DNA of 64,000 nucleotides from Betaproteobacteria bacterium HGW-Betaproteobacteria-22 (GCA_002842285.1 PHCJ01000004.1:38889-102888), one strand, 5' to 3'; counted from the stretch's first letter, positions 1 through 10,689 are shown. Notes: generated from the sequence alone by a model not told the origin. Translations and numbers: made by a program.

Positions 1-1224
1 GCCATCTATCTGCATGGGCTGCATGTACGTGACATATTCAACGGCTTGTCCACGATTATCACGTAACTTATAAGTCACATTAGGACCTACGTTATGAGGC
101 TTGCCTTTACCATCGGGTGACAGGTTAATGATATTGAATTTACGAAAATCATTAAACTCTACACTCAGAGCATGATCACCATCGCCCAACTTGGCTTTAT
201 CAAAAATTGCGCCGGATAACCCTTGCGTCTGATTGTTAGGTGCTAGCAGGTTCCACACATTAAAGTTAAGTGTCGTGCCGCCATCTTGAAAATCAGATTG
301 ATAAATGGCTATCCCTTTATAAGTTAAGGGATGATTCACGCTAATCGTCTTAGTAACGGGTGCTTCCAAAGCAGGATCAATGATCACCAAGTCACTTTCA
401 AATGACTTGGGCTGGCCTGTCGCGTAATGCTCAATGCGAAAGTCCTTTAACGCCACAGCAAAAGGCAGTTCCTGCACAAGATAGCCGTCACGCACACGAA
501 TGAAGGCCACATTGCTGCTCGACCCTTCAGGCAAAGTCATATTTCCGCGGAAGGAGGGATTGCTGATCGGCATCCGGCTCTGCGCTGGCACTTGGGATAA
601 TGGAATATCCAAAGTTTCAATACGTTTCTGGCCTAAAAGCTCCTGAAGCTTGAACGGCAGGTTGCCATCAAGCAAGCCGCCAAATAGAATGACCACCATT
701 GCCACATGGGTGAAGATATAACCCCAACGCTGGTGTGTTCCCGCTTTTGCAGCTATAAGCTGGCCACCATCTGCTTGCTGCCTGATTTTGTACTGAAAAC
801 CTTTTGACGCCAAAAAACCAATCAATTTTTGTTTTGCGCCCTCAACATCTGCTACGTGATTGAAAGTAGCCTGATGGCTAAATGCATGTAGTGATTTTTC
901 GGTCGCATGCTCTTTGAAAGTACGCCATTCTCTGAGCATCATTGGCGTATTGCGATAGATACAGAAACTTGTGGATACCACCAAAAATAAGAGAATAACC
1001 AGAAACCAGCCGCTATGATAAACATCATAAAGGCCTAGTGTTTCAAACAAGCCAAACCAGAACTGTCCGAACTTCACGATGTAGTTTTCGTAGGGCTCGT
1101 TTTGTTTAAGCACTGTGCCAATAATCGAAGCAACGCCCAATATACTCAACAGGCTCACTGCAAATCGCATGGAGCTAAGCAGATCAAACAGGTTTTTTAT
1201 AAATGATAATTTTGGATTCTGCAT
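1..1224 (-). CDS. resB: cytochrome c biogenesis protein ResB (partial)
   Basis: ResB (Ccs1) is the membrane haem-handling subunit of the System II cytochrome c maturation complex and acts with CcsA/CcsB at the periplasmic face. I translated this from the minus strand. It starts with an ATG at 1224, opens MQNPKLSFIKNLFDLLSSM, and has membrane segments with the family-typical SIIGTVLKQNEPYENY stretch, then a large soluble region. The frame is open to the window edge, so the C-terminus lies outside. The neighbouring cytochrome c4 would be a client. A ccsA/ccsB-type gene would be expected just beyond base 1, which is an inference from usual gene order. Confidence 0.9.
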   Translation of the reverse strand, partial: MQNPKLSFIKNLFDLLSSMRFAVSLLSILGVASIIGTVLKQNEPYENYIVKFGQFWFGLFETLGLYDVYHSGWFLVILLFLVVSTSFCIYRNTPMMLREWRTFKEHATEKSLHAFSHQATFNHVADVEGAKQKLIGFLASKGFQYKIRQQADGGQLIAAKAGTHQRWGYIFTHVAMVVILFGGLLDGNLPFKLQELLGQKRIETLDIPLSQVPAQSRMPISNPSFRGNMTLPEGSSSNVAFIRVRDGYLVQELPFAVALKDFRIEHYATGQPKSFESDLVIIDPALEAPVTKTISVNHPLTYKGIAIYQSDFQDGGTTLNFNVWNLLAPNNQTQGLSGAIFDKAKLGDGDHALSVEFNDFRKFNIINLSPDGKGKPHNVGPNVTYKLRDNRGQAVEYVTYMQPMQIDG

Positions 1225-1374
1225 GCGGTACTCTGGAAATAACAACGCGGGCTTAATCAATCAGCTGACAATATAGGACGCCAATTCCATCAAGATAGTT
1301 GCCAAAAAATAAAAATTAGCTTTATTTGGGGTCAAAAAAAGGGCAGCAATGCCACCCTTTCAACTCATGCAGAC

Positions 1375-1986
1375 TTAGCGCAGGCCCTGTATATAATCTG
1401 CAACCGCGGCCATTTCAGCATCGGTCATTTTAGTGGCAATCACCGCCATCATAGGTGCGTTTGCACGCTCACCAGTGCGAAAAGCCTTAAGCTGTGCCAA
1501 CGTGTAATCCGCATGCTGCGCACTCAGGCGCGGAAACTGTTTAGGCAACCCGGCGCCGTTGGGGCTGTGACAGGCAGCGCAAGCAGGCACACCGGTTGCC
1601 GCATTGCCTGCACGATATACCTTCTCTCCAAGAGAGCCTTTGCCATTGCTTACAGCCTGCGCCAGATTAAGTTTTTTAGCTGCAAAATAACTGGCCACAG
1701 CCTTGATATCTTCATCGCTCAAACTCGCCGCCATTCCCGACATGACCGCATTGGCACGTTTGCCGGATTTAAATTCCATCAGTTGTTTCTGTAAATATTC
1801 AGGATGCTGCCCAGCCAACTTAGGGTTCAGGCTGATCGCACTATTACCATCCGCACCATGGCATGCCGCACATACGTTATTGACGGTTTTCTCCGCAGCA
1901 CTTAATGCAGCTGGCTCAGCTAAGGCTTGCGCAGACAGACCTAGCACAAAACCAGACAACACCCACGCTAAATGACGAATTTGCAT
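1375..1986 (-). CDS. cytochrome c4 (dihaem)
   Basis: Periplasmic dihaem electron carrier that passes electrons to terminal oxidases. The 203-residue product has a signal peptide ending near ALA-EP and two haem-binding CAACH motifs, at about residues 39-43 and 136-140, each in its own c-type domain. Together with methionines further along, this is the cytochrome c4 architecture. An upstream in-frame ATG at 2013 would add nine residues. I prefer the ATG at 1986 because AGGAG lies at a good distance before it and because it leaves a normal signal peptide. It is encoded next to resB, whose complex attaches haem to such proteins. Confidence 0.92.
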   Translation of the reverse strand: MQIRHLAWVLSGFVLGLSAQALAEPAALSAAEKTVNNVCAACHGADGNSAISLNPKLAGQHPEYLQKQLMEFKSGKRANAVMSGMAASLSDEDIKAVASYFAAKKLNLAQAVSNGKGSLGEKVYRAGNAATGVPACAACHSPNGAGLPKQFPRLSAQHADYTLAQLKAFRTGERANAPMMAVIATKMTDAEMAAVADYIQGLR

Positions 1987-2164
1987 TACCGCTCCTAAAT
2001 CTAGATTATTCAACTAATTAACGCGATATTTTAGCGAAAAACCAGTATTCGTGATAGCATTTTTCGACGTAATCTCAATTCATTTATTAAATCATCAGTG
2101 ACTAACACCAGTTCACATACGGTGATGTCCGCATAATTGAATTTTCAAACAGAATCGGATTGTT

Positions 2165-2827
2165 ATGCCTTTGTTTCAAAATGCCACATTTTTCATTTCC
2201 GCGCACCACCTGCGTGATCTGCCACCTGCCAGCGGCATCGAAGTCGCTTTTGCCGGGCGCTCCAACGCAGGCAAATCAAGCGCGCTCAATACACTTGCCA
2301 ACCACAATCGTCTGGCTTTTGTCAGCAAACAGCCGGGGCGCACGCAACTGATTAATTTTTTCACACTTGGCAATGATCGGCATTTGGTTGATTTGCCCGG
2401 TTATGGTTACGCCAAAGTGCCTGAAGCAATGCGCGCGCACTGGCAAAATGTGCTTGCCCGTTATTTAAGTGAACGCTCCAGCTTGGGTGGTTTGGTGCTG
2501 GTGATGGATAGCCGCCACCCTCTCACACCGCTGGATCGGCAAATGCTGGATTGGTTTTGCCCTAGCGGAAAACCTGTACACGTGCTTTTGACCAAGTCAG
2601 ATAAGCTCTCGCGCGGAGAGGCCTCGCTGACCTTGAATAAGGTCCGTAAAGAGCTTAATGAAACCTGGGGCTATCACTACCACAGCGCTTGTACCGTGCA
2701 ATTATTTTCCAGCCTGAAAAAACAAGGGGTGGAAGAAGCAGAAAAAGTGATTGGCAAATGGCTATTTTCTGAAAACAATGAAGAAGCCTCTGAAGTGACG
2801 CCTGAAGAGCGCGAAGCTCAAACTTAA
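2165..2827 (+). CDS. engB: ribosome biogenesis GTP-binding protein EngB/YsxC (YihA)
   Basis: Small TRAFAC-class GTPase needed for assembly of the large ribosomal subunit. The 220 residues show the G1 loop GRSNAGKSS near residue 31, a GRTQ G2 segment, the G3 motif [11 protein letters not shown] and the G4 motif TKSD, all in family order. A short acidic C-terminal extension rich in glutamate follows. It is divergent from the cytochrome c4 gene, as is common in betaproteobacteria, and convergent with trmB only 8 bases downstream. No strong Shine-Dalgarno is visible before the ATG. Confidence 0.95.
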   Translation: MPLFQNATFFISAHHLRDLPPASGIEVAFAGRSNAGKSSALNTLANHNRLAFVSKQPGRTQLINFFTLGNDRHLVDLPGYGYAKVPEAMRAHWQNVLARYLSERSSLGGLVLVMDSRHPLTPLDRQMLDWFCPSGKPVHVLLTKSDKLSRGEASLTLNKVRKELNETWGYHYHSACTVQLFSSLKKQGVEEAEKVIGKWLFSENNEEASEVTPEEREAQT

Positions 2828-2835
2828 ATGCAAAT

Positions 2836-3558
2836 TTATTTACGCTTAAATACCAAATCCCAAACGCCATGCCCCAGCTTGATGCCGCGGTTCTCAAATT
2901 TGGTGAGTGGCCTGTAGCTCGGTTTTTCTGCGTAATCTTTTGCGGTGTTTTGCAACAGCGATTCTGAACTCAACACCTCCAGAACCCATTCTGCATACGC
3001 CTGCCAGTCCGTCGCCACGTGTATATATGCGCCTGTTTTCAATTTGCTGCACAGCAGTTTGACAAACTCAGCCTGAATCAGGCGACGCTTGTGGTGGCGC
3101 TTCTTGTGCCAGGGGTCAGGGAAAAATATATGCACACCATCCAGGCTGGCATCAGCCAGCATATGCTGTAGCACCTCGACCACATCATGCTGAATGACTC
3201 GCACATTGGTAAGTGCCAGCTCATCAATCAATTTCAGCAAGGCGCCCACACCCGGGGTATGCACCTCTGCTGCCAAAAAATCATGGTCTGGCAGTGTCTG
3301 CGCTATTTTTGCCGTGGTTTCTCCCATACCAAAACCAATTTCCAGAATTTTTTTGTTCTCTGCACGATTAAAAAGCGCATTTAAATCAAGCAACTCTGGT
3401 GTATAACTAACGCCAAACTTAGGGAAAACCGTTTCCAATGCTCGTGCCTGCCCTTTTGTTAAACGTCCCTGGCGCAAAACAAAACTGCGAATCCGGCGTG
3501 ACTCGGTAAGCTCTTGCGGTAATACTGCTGTGTTTGTTAAATCATTCATAGCGCACAT
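2836..3558 (-). CDS. trmB: tRNA (guanine-N7-)-methyltransferase
   Basis: SAM-dependent enzyme that forms m7G46 in the tRNA variable loop. The 240-residue protein has the SAM-binding motif EIGFGMGE and the diagnostic [15 protein letters not shown] segment that holds the catalytic aspartate and basic tRNA-contacting residues. Length is normal for the family. Two starts, at 3558 and at the internal ATG 3549, are possible and neither has a convincing ribosome site. The gene is convergent with engB. Confidence 0.95.
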   Translation of the reverse strand: MCAMNDLTNTAVLPQELTESRRIRSFVLRQGRLTKGQARALETVFPKFGVSYTPELLDLNALFNRAENKKILEIGFGMGETTAKIAQTLPDHDFLAAEVHTPGVGALLKLIDELALTNVRVIQHDVVEVLQHMLADASLDGVHIFFPDPWHKKRHHKRRLIQAEFVKLLCSKLKTGAYIHVATDWQAYAEWVLEVLSSESLLQNTAKDYAEKPSYRPLTKFENRGIKLGHGVWDLVFKRK

Positions 3559-3691
3559 TATACTTTAGCCAATCTCTAAAATTCAGGTTTCAACACAATG
3601 CATATCATGCCGACCAAGCATGACTGTGATGAAAGATGCTTAAATTATTGCTTTCTCAAAACTGCCGTGCAGTCTACTACCCGGCTCACCA

Positions 3692-4843
3692 TCACAAAGT
3701 ATGTGATCTGTCCCCCGACATAAAGCCTATGAGTGCTCGCTCAATCCCTTTACTTAAAGCAATCACCTTAAACAAATCCCCCATTTCAGCAGGTGAGAGT
3801 AGTTTCTGTACGGCAGCTGCCAAAGGTGCATACCGAGGAACATCGTCAGCAGGAACGCGACTTAACTGATCCAGAATACCGCAGTTCATTAAAAACTGTG
3901 CCTGCGTACAGTATCCTTCCAACGTCAAACCTGCATTTAGGGCGGCATGTGCAATCGCACTAAAGTCAACATGTGTAGTCAGGTCCTGCAAGCCCACGTA
4001 AATTAGTGGATCGGTATGCGCATATTGCTGGAAATGGCACATCAATGTACCCAGGTTGCGTTGTGGATGGTAATACTCACGTGCACAGAATCCATAATCC
4101 ACCAGCAGCACAACTCCCCGCAACAAACTCTGTGCCAAGCTATTGATCAACCCATTCGCCGCGGGATTCACTTCCGTCAAGTAGTCTTCAGGCAAATCGT
4201 AGGTTTTTACATAATCCAGAAGCGCACCCGGCTCGATTAATTTATCCTGCCAGACAAAGCCACCTTCAAACTTGACGCCACGTTCAAACAGCGCATTTTG
4301 GCCATGATAGATCAAATGTGCGGGAATCGCATCCAGCACTTCATTGCCGATTATCACTCCCACAAAATCTTCAGGCAAAGCATCCAGCCATACAACGCAC
4401 TGTGCGAGATGTGCCGGCAAGTTATCTTTAACCGTCTTTTTTTGGATTTCACGCAAGTGCGCGCTTACTTCCAAAATAAAATAACGCTCGGGCCACTGCT
4501 TTATTCCCTCAAGCGCCATCAACAAGTCGACTGCTAGGCGCCCGGTGCCGGCACCCAGTTCCAACACATTCCCATCAGTTTCTGCCAATACCTGTGCAAG
4601 CTGATGCACCAAGGTTTGAGCAAAAACAGGAGAAATTTCAGGTGCGGTCACAAAATCACCGCCCGCACCAAACTTTTTCGCGCCGCCACTGTAATAACCT
4701 AAGCCTGGCGTATATAAGGCCATTTGCATAAAGTCAGCGAATGACAGCCATCCACCGCAATCTACAATTTTATTTTTTATTAGTTGAGCCAATTGCAGGC
4801 TGTGTGCCTGCGCTTGTGTATTAGGAATAGGTAATGAAGTCAT
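3692..4843 (-). CDS. class I SAM-dependent methyltransferase, MidA/NDUFAF7 (DUF185) family
   Basis: A 383-residue protein with the DUF185 signature GAGGDFVTAPEISPVFAQ and the SAM motif LELGAGTGRLAVDLL, followed by VDYGF. In eukaryotes the family (NDUFAF7/MidA) methylates an arginine of a complex I subunit. The bacterial substrate is not settled, so only a protein-methyltransferase role is inferred here. It is divergent from the pteridine reductase gene with about 40 bases between the starts, so the two share a promoter region. The gene is full length by comparison with the family. Confidence 0.85.
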   Translation of the reverse strand: MTSLPIPNTQAQAHSLQLAQLIKNKIVDCGGWLSFADFMQMALYTPGLGYYSGGAKKFGAGGDFVTAPEISPVFAQTLVHQLAQVLAETDGNVLELGAGTGRLAVDLLMALEGIKQWPERYFILEVSAHLREIQKKTVKDNLPAHLAQCVVWLDALPEDFVGVIIGNEVLDAIPAHLIYHGQNALFERGVKFEGGFVWQDKLIEPGALLDYVKTYDLPEDYLTEVNPAANGLINSLAQSLLRGVVLLVDYGFCAREYYHPQRNLGTLMCHFQQYAHTDPLIYVGLQDLTTHVDFSAIAHAALNAGLTLEGYCTQAQFLMNCGILDQLSRVPADDVPRYAPLAAAVQKLLSPAEMGDLFKVIALSKGIERALIGFMSGDRSHTL

Positions 4844-4883
4844 AAGCCATTATAATATTTTCTAACCAAGGAATGAGTACACT

Positions 4884-5645
4884 GTGAATACAGTCAAAGA
4901 TACAGTTAAAAATAAAGTCGTGCTAATCACAGGGGGTGCCAAGCGGGTTGGTGCCGCTATTTGCCGGGAATTGCATGCAAATGGCGCACAACTCATGATT
5001 CACTACAAAAACAGTGCGGTTGAAGCACGCGCATTACAAGCGGAACTCAATTTACTACGCCCTAACTCTGCAGGCATTATTCAGGCCGATTTACATAACA
5101 TTACCGTTCTGCCTGGCTTAATCCATGAAACAGTCAGCTTATTTGGGCGACTCGATGTACTGATTAATAATGCCTCGACTTACTTTCCCACAGAAATCGG
5201 CCAGATCAACGAAGAAAACTGGTATGACTTGATAGGCAGCAATTTAAAAGCGCCTGTATTTTTAGTACAAGCTGCGGCAAATGAACTACGCAAACACCAT
5301 GGCTGCATTATCAACATAACGGATATGCACGTGGAGCGTCCAAAAAGAGGCTATGTCATTTATAGTGTTGCCAAAGCCGGCCTGGTAACACTGACCAAAT
5401 CGCTTGCGCATGAGCTGGGGCCGGATGTGCGCGTTAATGCCGTTGCACCCGGGCCCGTGCTGTGGCCAGACGACAACCCGCAATTTGATGAGGTTTATCG
5501 CCAGCGCGTGATTAACCAGACCTTGCTCAAACGCACAGGCCAACCTGAAGATGTCGCCAAAGCCGTTAAATTCCTGATTTACGACGCAGCCTTTGTTACG
5601 GGGCATGTGCTCGCAGTGGATGGCGGACGGTCATTAAATCTCTAA
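4884..5645 (+). CDS. pteridine reductase / SDR of the FolM-PTR1 type
   Basis: NADPH-dependent short-chain dehydrogenase, 253 residues. The nucleotide-binding turn reads TGGAKRVGAA, in which the R following the glycine-rich turn is typical of pteridine reductases rather than FabG. The catalytic YSVAKAG and a C-terminal VDGGRSL are present. It probably reduces dihydrobiopterin, dihydromonapterin or dihydrofolate. It starts with GTG at 4884 and AAGGA lies about 12 bases upstream. The related pterin enzyme nudB lies elsewhere in the window. Exact substrate is not determined by sequence. Confidence 0.8.
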   Translation: MNTVKDTVKNKVVLITGGAKRVGAAICRELHANGAQLMIHYKNSAVEARALQAELNLLRPNSAGIIQADLHNITVLPGLIHETVSLFGRLDVLINNASTYFPTEIGQINEENWYDLIGSNLKAPVFLVQAAANELRKHHGCIINITDMHVERPKRGYVIYSVAKAGLVTLTKSLAHELGPDVRVNAVAPGPVLWPDDNPQFDEVYRQRVINQTLLKRTGQPEDVAKAVKFLIYDAAFVTGHVLAVDGGRSLNL

Positions 5646-5713
5646 CCATGGCCGAACTACCGGTCATCAGTTCACTTTACTCAATATTTTTATAATACTT
5701 CACTTACCCAGCA

Positions 5714-6619
5714 ATGATTAAACACTTTCCAGACAACCACTCCAATAATTTCGTCAAACTGCGTAACAACCTGATCAGTGCGGTAGGCAAAGCCATAGGC
5801 GACTACAACATGATTGAGGACGGAGACACGGTGCTGGTGTGCATGAGTGGCGGCAAAGACTCACATGCATTACTAATGATATTGCTTGCGCTGCAGGAGC
5901 GTGCGCCGATTAATTTCAAATTAATCGCCATGAATCTGGATCAAAAACAGCCAGGTTTCCCTGCGGATATTTTACCCGCCTATTTCAAAAAACTGGGCAT
6001 TGATTATCGCATCGTCGAGGCGGACACTTACTCTATCGTGAAAGAAAAGATACCTGAAGGCAAAACCACCTGTTCATTGTGCTCACGCCTGCGCCGTGGT
6101 GTAATTTATACCACCGCGAAAGAATTAGGCGCCAACAAAATTGCATTGGGACATCATCGTGACGATATTGTAGAAACATTATTCCTGAACCTGTTCTTTG
6201 GTGCAAAAATGAAAGCCATGCCACCCAAGCTCGCCACCAACGATAAACGTAACGTGGTGATACGCCCGCTTGCATACTGTAGCGAAAGAGACATTGCAAG
6301 TTATGCACGCCAGATGGATTTCCCCATTATCCCTTGTGACTTGTGTGGCTCTCAGGATAATCTGCAACGCCAGAAAATCAAAGACATGCTGCAAAGCTGG
6401 GAACGTGAGCAACCTGGACGCATCAATAATATCTTTCGTGCAATCACTAATGTAGAACCATCGCATTTAGCTGACAACAAGCTGTATGACTTTAAGAATT
6501 TAAGTCAAGCCGAAGCAGAAGATGAAGACCCGCTATTTGGTGATATAGTCCATGAAAACAACCCCCTTAATCTGGCCTTGGCGACCGAGAACAAAATTGA
6601 ATTTATACGCAGCAAATAA
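5714..6619 (+). CDS. ttcA: tRNA 2-thiocytidine(32) synthetase TtcA
   Basis: ATP-dependent iron-sulfur enzyme that thiolates cytidine 32 of several tRNAs. The 301-residue product shows the PP-loop [10 protein letters not shown], a first cysteine pair [10 protein letters not shown] and a second pair CDLCG. This is the set that coordinates the Fe-S cluster in this family. Length is normal. It lies 68 bases after the pteridine reductase on the same strand and may be cotranscribed. About 240 bases without a gene separate it from topA. Confidence 0.95.
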   Translation: MIKHFPDNHSNNFVKLRNNLISAVGKAIGDYNMIEDGDTVLVCMSGGKDSHALLMILLALQERAPINFKLIAMNLDQKQPGFPADILPAYFKKLGIDYRIVEADTYSIVKEKIPEGKTTCSLCSRLRRGVIYTTAKELGANKIALGHHRDDIVETLFLNLFFGAKMKAMPPKLATNDKRNVVIRPLAYCSERDIASYARQMDFPIIPCDLCGSQDNLQRQKIKDMLQSWEREQPGRINNIFRAITNVEPSHLADNKLYDFKNLSQAEAEDEDPLFGDIVHENNPLNLALATENKIEFIRSK

Positions 6620-6859
6620 TCGCATTTATATTGAATGTGCGACACCTTTGCTAACATCACGACTCACGTCGCATACTGAAAATTGCACAGGCTAAGCAAA
6701 AGTTAAAAATCACAGATAAAACGCACGCTTTCACCAAAAGTGCTTTATTTGATGATTCTGAATTAAATTTGTAGATGAAACGCTATAAGTTGTTGTATTT
6801 TAGGCGTTGTACTTGCTATCATCCGAAATAATCACCAACGTATTCATTTCTAGGCATTC

Positions 6860-9430
6860 ATGTCCAAACTACTTATCGTCGAATCTCCATCTAAAGCAAA
6901 AACGCTGAAAAAATACCTGGGCAGCGATTTTGAGGTGCTCGCATCCTACGGTCACGTGCGTGACTTGATTCCCAAAAATGGCGCGGTGGATACTGAAAAT
7001 CAGTTTGCCATGAAATATGACATCATCGAGCGCAATAGCAAGCACGTGGACGCAATTGCCAAGGCGGTAAGGGGCGCTGACAGCATCTATCTTGCTACCG
7101 ACCCGGATCGAGAAGGCGAGGCGATTTCCTGGCATATTGCCGAGATTTTAAAATCTAAAAACCTGCTCAAAAACAAGCTGATGAAGCGTGTTGTGTTTCA
7201 TGAAATCACCAAAGGTGCGGTGGAACACGCCATCGCGGAGCCACGCGACATTTCCATGAACATGGTCAATGCGCAGCAGGCGCGGCGCGCCCTGGACTAC
7301 CTGGTTGGCTTTAACTTATCACCACTGTTATGGAAAAAAATACGTCGCGGACTTTCAGCAGGCCGCGTACAAAGCCCCGCTTTACGACTTATTGTAGAAC
7401 GCGAGTTAGAGATAGAAGCTTTCAAGTCTCAGGAGTACTGGTCGATTCATTTAGATGCACTCAAACTGCAACATGGCTTTAATGCAAAACTGGTGCTGCT
7501 TGATCACAATAAAGTTGAGCAATTCACGGTCATCAACCACGACCAGCAGGCTGAAATTGTCGGTCGTTTGCTACTTGCAAGCGCGGGAAAAGCCACGGTA
7601 TCACGGGTTGAGAAAAAACAGCGCAACCGCAGCCCGGCCGCGCCATTTACCACCTCTACCCTGCAACAAGAGGCAGTGCGCAAGCTTGGCTTTACCACCT
7701 CACGCGCAATGCGCATTGCGCAGCAACTGTATGAGGGGGTTGACGTAGGTGGCGGCACTGTAGGGCTTATCACTTATATGCGTACAGACTCTTTCAGCCT
7801 TGCGGCCGAAGCCGTCGCGCAGATTCGTGATTACGTTAAAAAGAATTTTAGCGTGGAATATCTGCCAAAATCCGCCATTGTCTATAAGACCAAATCCAAG
7901 AGTGCTCAAGAGGCGCATGAGGCGATTCGACCCACTGACATTTCGCGCACGCCAGCACAAGTCCGTCAGTTCCTCACTGACGAACAGTTTAAACTATATG
8001 AAATGATCTGGAAGCGCACTCTTGCCTGCCAGATGTCGCCAGCCAAGTTTGATGCGTTAAGTGTTGATTTAAGCGTAGGGAGTGATGCCAACCTGTTCCG
8101 TGCCACAGGGCAAACCCTGGTGTTCCCCGGGTTTATTGCAGTATACATGGAAGGCTCAGATGACGAGGAAGAAGAGGCCGAAGCCAAGCTTCCGCACCTG
8201 GAAACAGGAGAAGTATTAACCGTACAAAAAATTTATGGTGAGCAGCACTTCACTGAACCGCCGCCTCGCTACTCTGAAGCAAGTCTGGTTAAGGTTTTAG
8301 AAGAGTATGGTATTGGTCGGCCTTCCACCTACGCCAGCATCATCAGCACCCTGCAAGACCGCGAATATGTGGTGCTGGATAAGAAGCGATTTACACCAAC
8401 GGATGTTGGCCGTGTAGTCAATAAATTTCTTACAGAGCACTTCACAAAATATGTGGATTACGACTTTACCGCCAACCTCGAGAACGCCTTGGACAGTGTT
8501 GCCGATGGAGATCGCGACTGGATCCCGCTTATGGACGAGTTCTGGCGCGACTTTAACCAGCAAATACACAACAAGGCAGATGTTGAGCGTCCGGGAAATG
8601 AACTCATTGACGAAGCATGCCCAAAATGTGGCAAACCACTGCAAAAACAGCTCAGTCGTTATGGCAGCTTTATTGGTTGCACGGGCTATAATGACACCCC
8701 AAAATGCGACTATAAACGTAGTATTGACGGCGCCGCGAGCTTAGGTAGCGATCCTGTTACGATTGGAATCGACCAGGTGTCCAACAAAGAAATATTGCTC
8801 ATGAATGGACCTTACGGTCCGTATCTTCAGCTCGGCTTGACCATAGAAGGCGAGAAGAAAAAACCCAAGCGTGTAAGTGTGCCAAAAGAAATTCCAATCT
8901 CCACACTGGATATGGAAACAGCCAACATGCTGCTTTCACTCCCGCGTGATTTAGGTTTACACCCAATCACCCAGAAGAAAATCATCGCAAACATTGGGCG
9001 GTTTGGGCCTTACGTTAATCATGACGGCAAATTTAAATCCATCCCCAAGAGCTTGAGTGTTTTTAACATTGATTTAGAAAGTGCCGTAGCACTGCTGGCG
9101 CAGGCCAACACTGGGCCAGCACCGCTCCGCTCACTTGGCGCGCATCCAAATGAGGATGGGCAGATAGAAATTTTTTCGGGTCGCTATGGCCCCTATGTAC
9201 AACACGGAAAAATTCGTGCAACCTTACCCAAAAGCCAGGCGCCGGAAGAAATCACATTAGAAGATGCTTTAGCACTATTAAGCGCCAAGGCCGCTAAAGA
9301 TGCCCCTGCGAAAAAAGTAAGCGCTAAAAAAACAGCAACTAAGAAATCTTCTAGCGCTAAAAAGACCACCTCTGGCAAGGTTGCCTCCAAAAAAACCGCA
9401 ACTAAAAAAGCAGACCAAGCTACTGAGTAA
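6860..9430 (+). CDS. topA: DNA topoisomerase I
   Basis: Type IA topoisomerase that relaxes negative supercoils. The TOPRIM domain occupies the N-terminus, with the metal-binding DPDREGE at residues 81-87. The catalytic tyrosine is Y306 within ITYMRTDS. A four-cysteine zinc finger (CPKCG ... GCTGY ... PKC) lies near residue 580 and is followed by topoisomerase C-terminal repeats with GRFGPY and GRYGPY motifs. The last 40 residues are a lysine/alanine-rich tail, common in betaproteobacterial TopA and probably DNA-binding. Length is 856 residues. A strong terminator follows. Confidence 0.97.
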   Translation: MSKLLIVESPSKAKTLKKYLGSDFEVLASYGHVRDLIPKNGAVDTENQFAMKYDIIERNSKHVDAIAKAVRGADSIYLATDPDREGEAISWHIAEILKSKNLLKNKLMKRVVFHEITKGAVEHAIAEPRDISMNMVNAQQARRALDYLVGFNLSPLLWKKIRRGLSAGRVQSPALRLIVERELEIEAFKSQEYWSIHLDALKLQHGFNAKLVLLDHNKVEQFTVINHDQQAEIVGRLLLASAGKATVSRVEKKQRNRSPAAPFTTSTLQQEAVRKLGFTTSRAMRIAQQLYEGVDVGGGTVGLITYMRTDSFSLAAEAVAQIRDYVKKNFSVEYLPKSAIVYKTKSKSAQEAHEAIRPTDISRTPAQVRQFLTDEQFKLYEMIWKRTLACQMSPAKFDALSVDLSVGSDANLFRATGQTLVFPGFIAVYMEGSDDEEEEAEAKLPHLETGEVLTVQKIYGEQHFTEPPPRYSEASLVKVLEEYGIGRPSTYASIISTLQDREYVVLDKKRFTPTDVGRVVNKFLTEHFTKYVDYDFTANLENALDSVADGDRDWIPLMDEFWRDFNQQIHNKADVERPGNELIDEACPKCGKPLQKQLSRYGSFIGCTGYNDTPKCDYKRSIDGAASLGSDPVTIGIDQVSNKEILLMNGPYGPYLQLGLTIEGEKKKPKRVSVPKEIPISTLDMETANMLLSLPRDLGLHPITQKKIIANIGRFGPYVNHDGKFKSIPKSLSVFNIDLESAVALLAQANTGPAPLRSLGAHPNEDGQIEIFSGRYGPYVQHGKIRATLPKSQAPEEITLEDALALLSAKAAKDAPAKKVSAKKTATKKSSSAKKTTSGKVASKKTATKKADQATE

Positions 9431-9460
9431 AAAAGCTTGAGTAAAAAATAGTAGCGTCAC

Positions 9461-9500
9461 ATGCAATAAAAAAGCGGCTTATGCCGCTTTTTTATTGCAT
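9461..9500. terminator. bidirectional rho-independent terminator
   Basis: A perfect 18-bp inverted repeat with a 4-base TTAT loop. The stem is GC-rich near the loop and flanked by A-run and T-run, so it works on both strands. It lies between the convergent topA and the PBP7-like gene and should stop transcription from both. Confidence 0.95.
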
Positions 9501-9507
9501 GGCCTGA

Positions 9508-10515
9508 CTAACCACTCACATGTTTACCCAACGGTGCGGCATCGTTGCGCTCAATCCACTTACGCACTCGATTTGCATCCCCAATACGTGTCATTTTTCC
9601 AGCAGAATCGAGCAATACAATAATCATCGGTTGACCGGAAATTTCTGCCTGCATCACCAAACAACGGCCTGCCTCATTAATAAACCCTGTTTTCGATAGA
9701 CCAATCTCCCATTTATCATTTCTTACCAAGGCATTGGTGTTCACAAAATTGAGCGGGGTTTGACGGCCATATAATGTAATCTCTTGCGAAGGCAGCGTGC
9801 TGACCTGTCTAATCTCAGGGTAGTGATAAGCTGCATTCACCATTTTTACTAAATCCTCTGCGGTTGAGACATTGCCGCTATCCAAACCTGTGGCATCGAC
9901 AAACCGAGTAGCACGCATACCCAATGTCTGCGCTTTATGATTCATATCCTGAACAAACGCTGAAGCACCTCCTGGATAGTGTCGTGACAATGCCGATGCG
10001 GCACGATTCTCTGATGCCATAAGCGCCAACTGCAACAACTCGCCTCTAGTCAACGTGGTACCAACCGCCAGCCTGGAACGTGTGTGTTTAAGATAATCAA
10101 CATCTTCATCGGCAATATACAGCAACTCGTCCAATGACAAATGGGCATCGAGCATCACCATAGCTGTCATCAATTTAGTGACCGAAGCAATAGGCGTAGC
10201 AGCATCCGTATTTTTAGCGTAAACAACCTCACCCGTTAATTGATTAATCACCAAAGCCTTTGTTGAAGCTAGCTTCAAGGGGGTAGTGCCATCATAGTGG
10301 TCAGCATTTGCAATAGCATTATTTGCACGTATGCGCGCATTGATCTTGGACTTGCCGGCTTTGTAGCTGGCTTTCTTCAACTTGCCACTGTTCTTATGCT
10401 GTTTAAAAGATGCTTGTTTCTGTGTTTTCTGCGGAGCCGCATCAACCGCCATAGGTGCGGCAGAAAGCATTAATCCAAGATACAGAAAAAAGTACTTACG
10501 TAATGTAATTTTCAT
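9508..10515 (-). CDS. D-alanyl-D-alanine endopeptidase, PBP7 family (peptidase S11)
   Basis: Periplasmic low-molecular-weight penicillin-binding protein that trims D,D-cross-links in peptidoglycan. The 335-residue protein has a signal peptide ending near VDAAP and then a lysine-rich linker of about 60 residues. The S11 triad follows: SVTK for SxxK, SEN for SxN and KTG in LSKTGFINEAG. The domain order and lack of a long C-terminal beta domain suggest the PBP7/PbpG type rather than DacA. The lysine-rich linker could bind cell wall, which is an inference. Confidence 0.88.
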   Translation of the reverse strand: MKITLRKYFFLYLGLMLSAAPMAVDAAPQKTQKQASFKQHKNSGKLKKASYKAGKSKINARIRANNAIANADHYDGTTPLKLASTKALVINQLTGEVVYAKNTDAATPIASVTKLMTAMVMLDAHLSLDELLYIADEDVDYLKHTRSRLAVGTTLTRGELLQLALMASENRAASALSRHYPGGASAFVQDMNHKAQTLGMRATRFVDATGLDSGNVSTAEDLVKMVNAAYHYPEIRQVSTLPSQEITLYGRQTPLNFVNTNALVRNDKWEIGLSKTGFINEAGRCLVMQAEISGQPMIIVLLDSAGKMTRIGDANRVRKWIERNDAAPLGKHVSG

Positions 10516-10593
10516 AATTACTTATATCTCATAGAGTTACAGGTTAATACTATATAAAAACTTTAGCTTTGTCACCTATATTTTATTTTTAGT

Positions 10594-10689
10594 TTTTAAC
10601 CGAGATTTCCATTAAGCGACTTTACATCTACTTGCATGTGAACTTGCCAAGCTGCTGGCAAGTTCTAATAATGGAAAATTTGGTTGAAT
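10594..10689. repeat. family A palindromic repeat, copy 1
   Basis: About 96 bp with imperfect 19-bp terminal inverted repeats (ACCGAGATTTCCATTA against the complement of TAATGGAAAATTTGGT). It shares ATTTCCATTA and CATCTACTTG with copies 2 and 3 in the same orientation. An internal perfect 9-bp stem, AACTTGCCA / TGGCAAGTT, is present. It lies in the intergenic region upstream of gcvH. Confidence 0.8.
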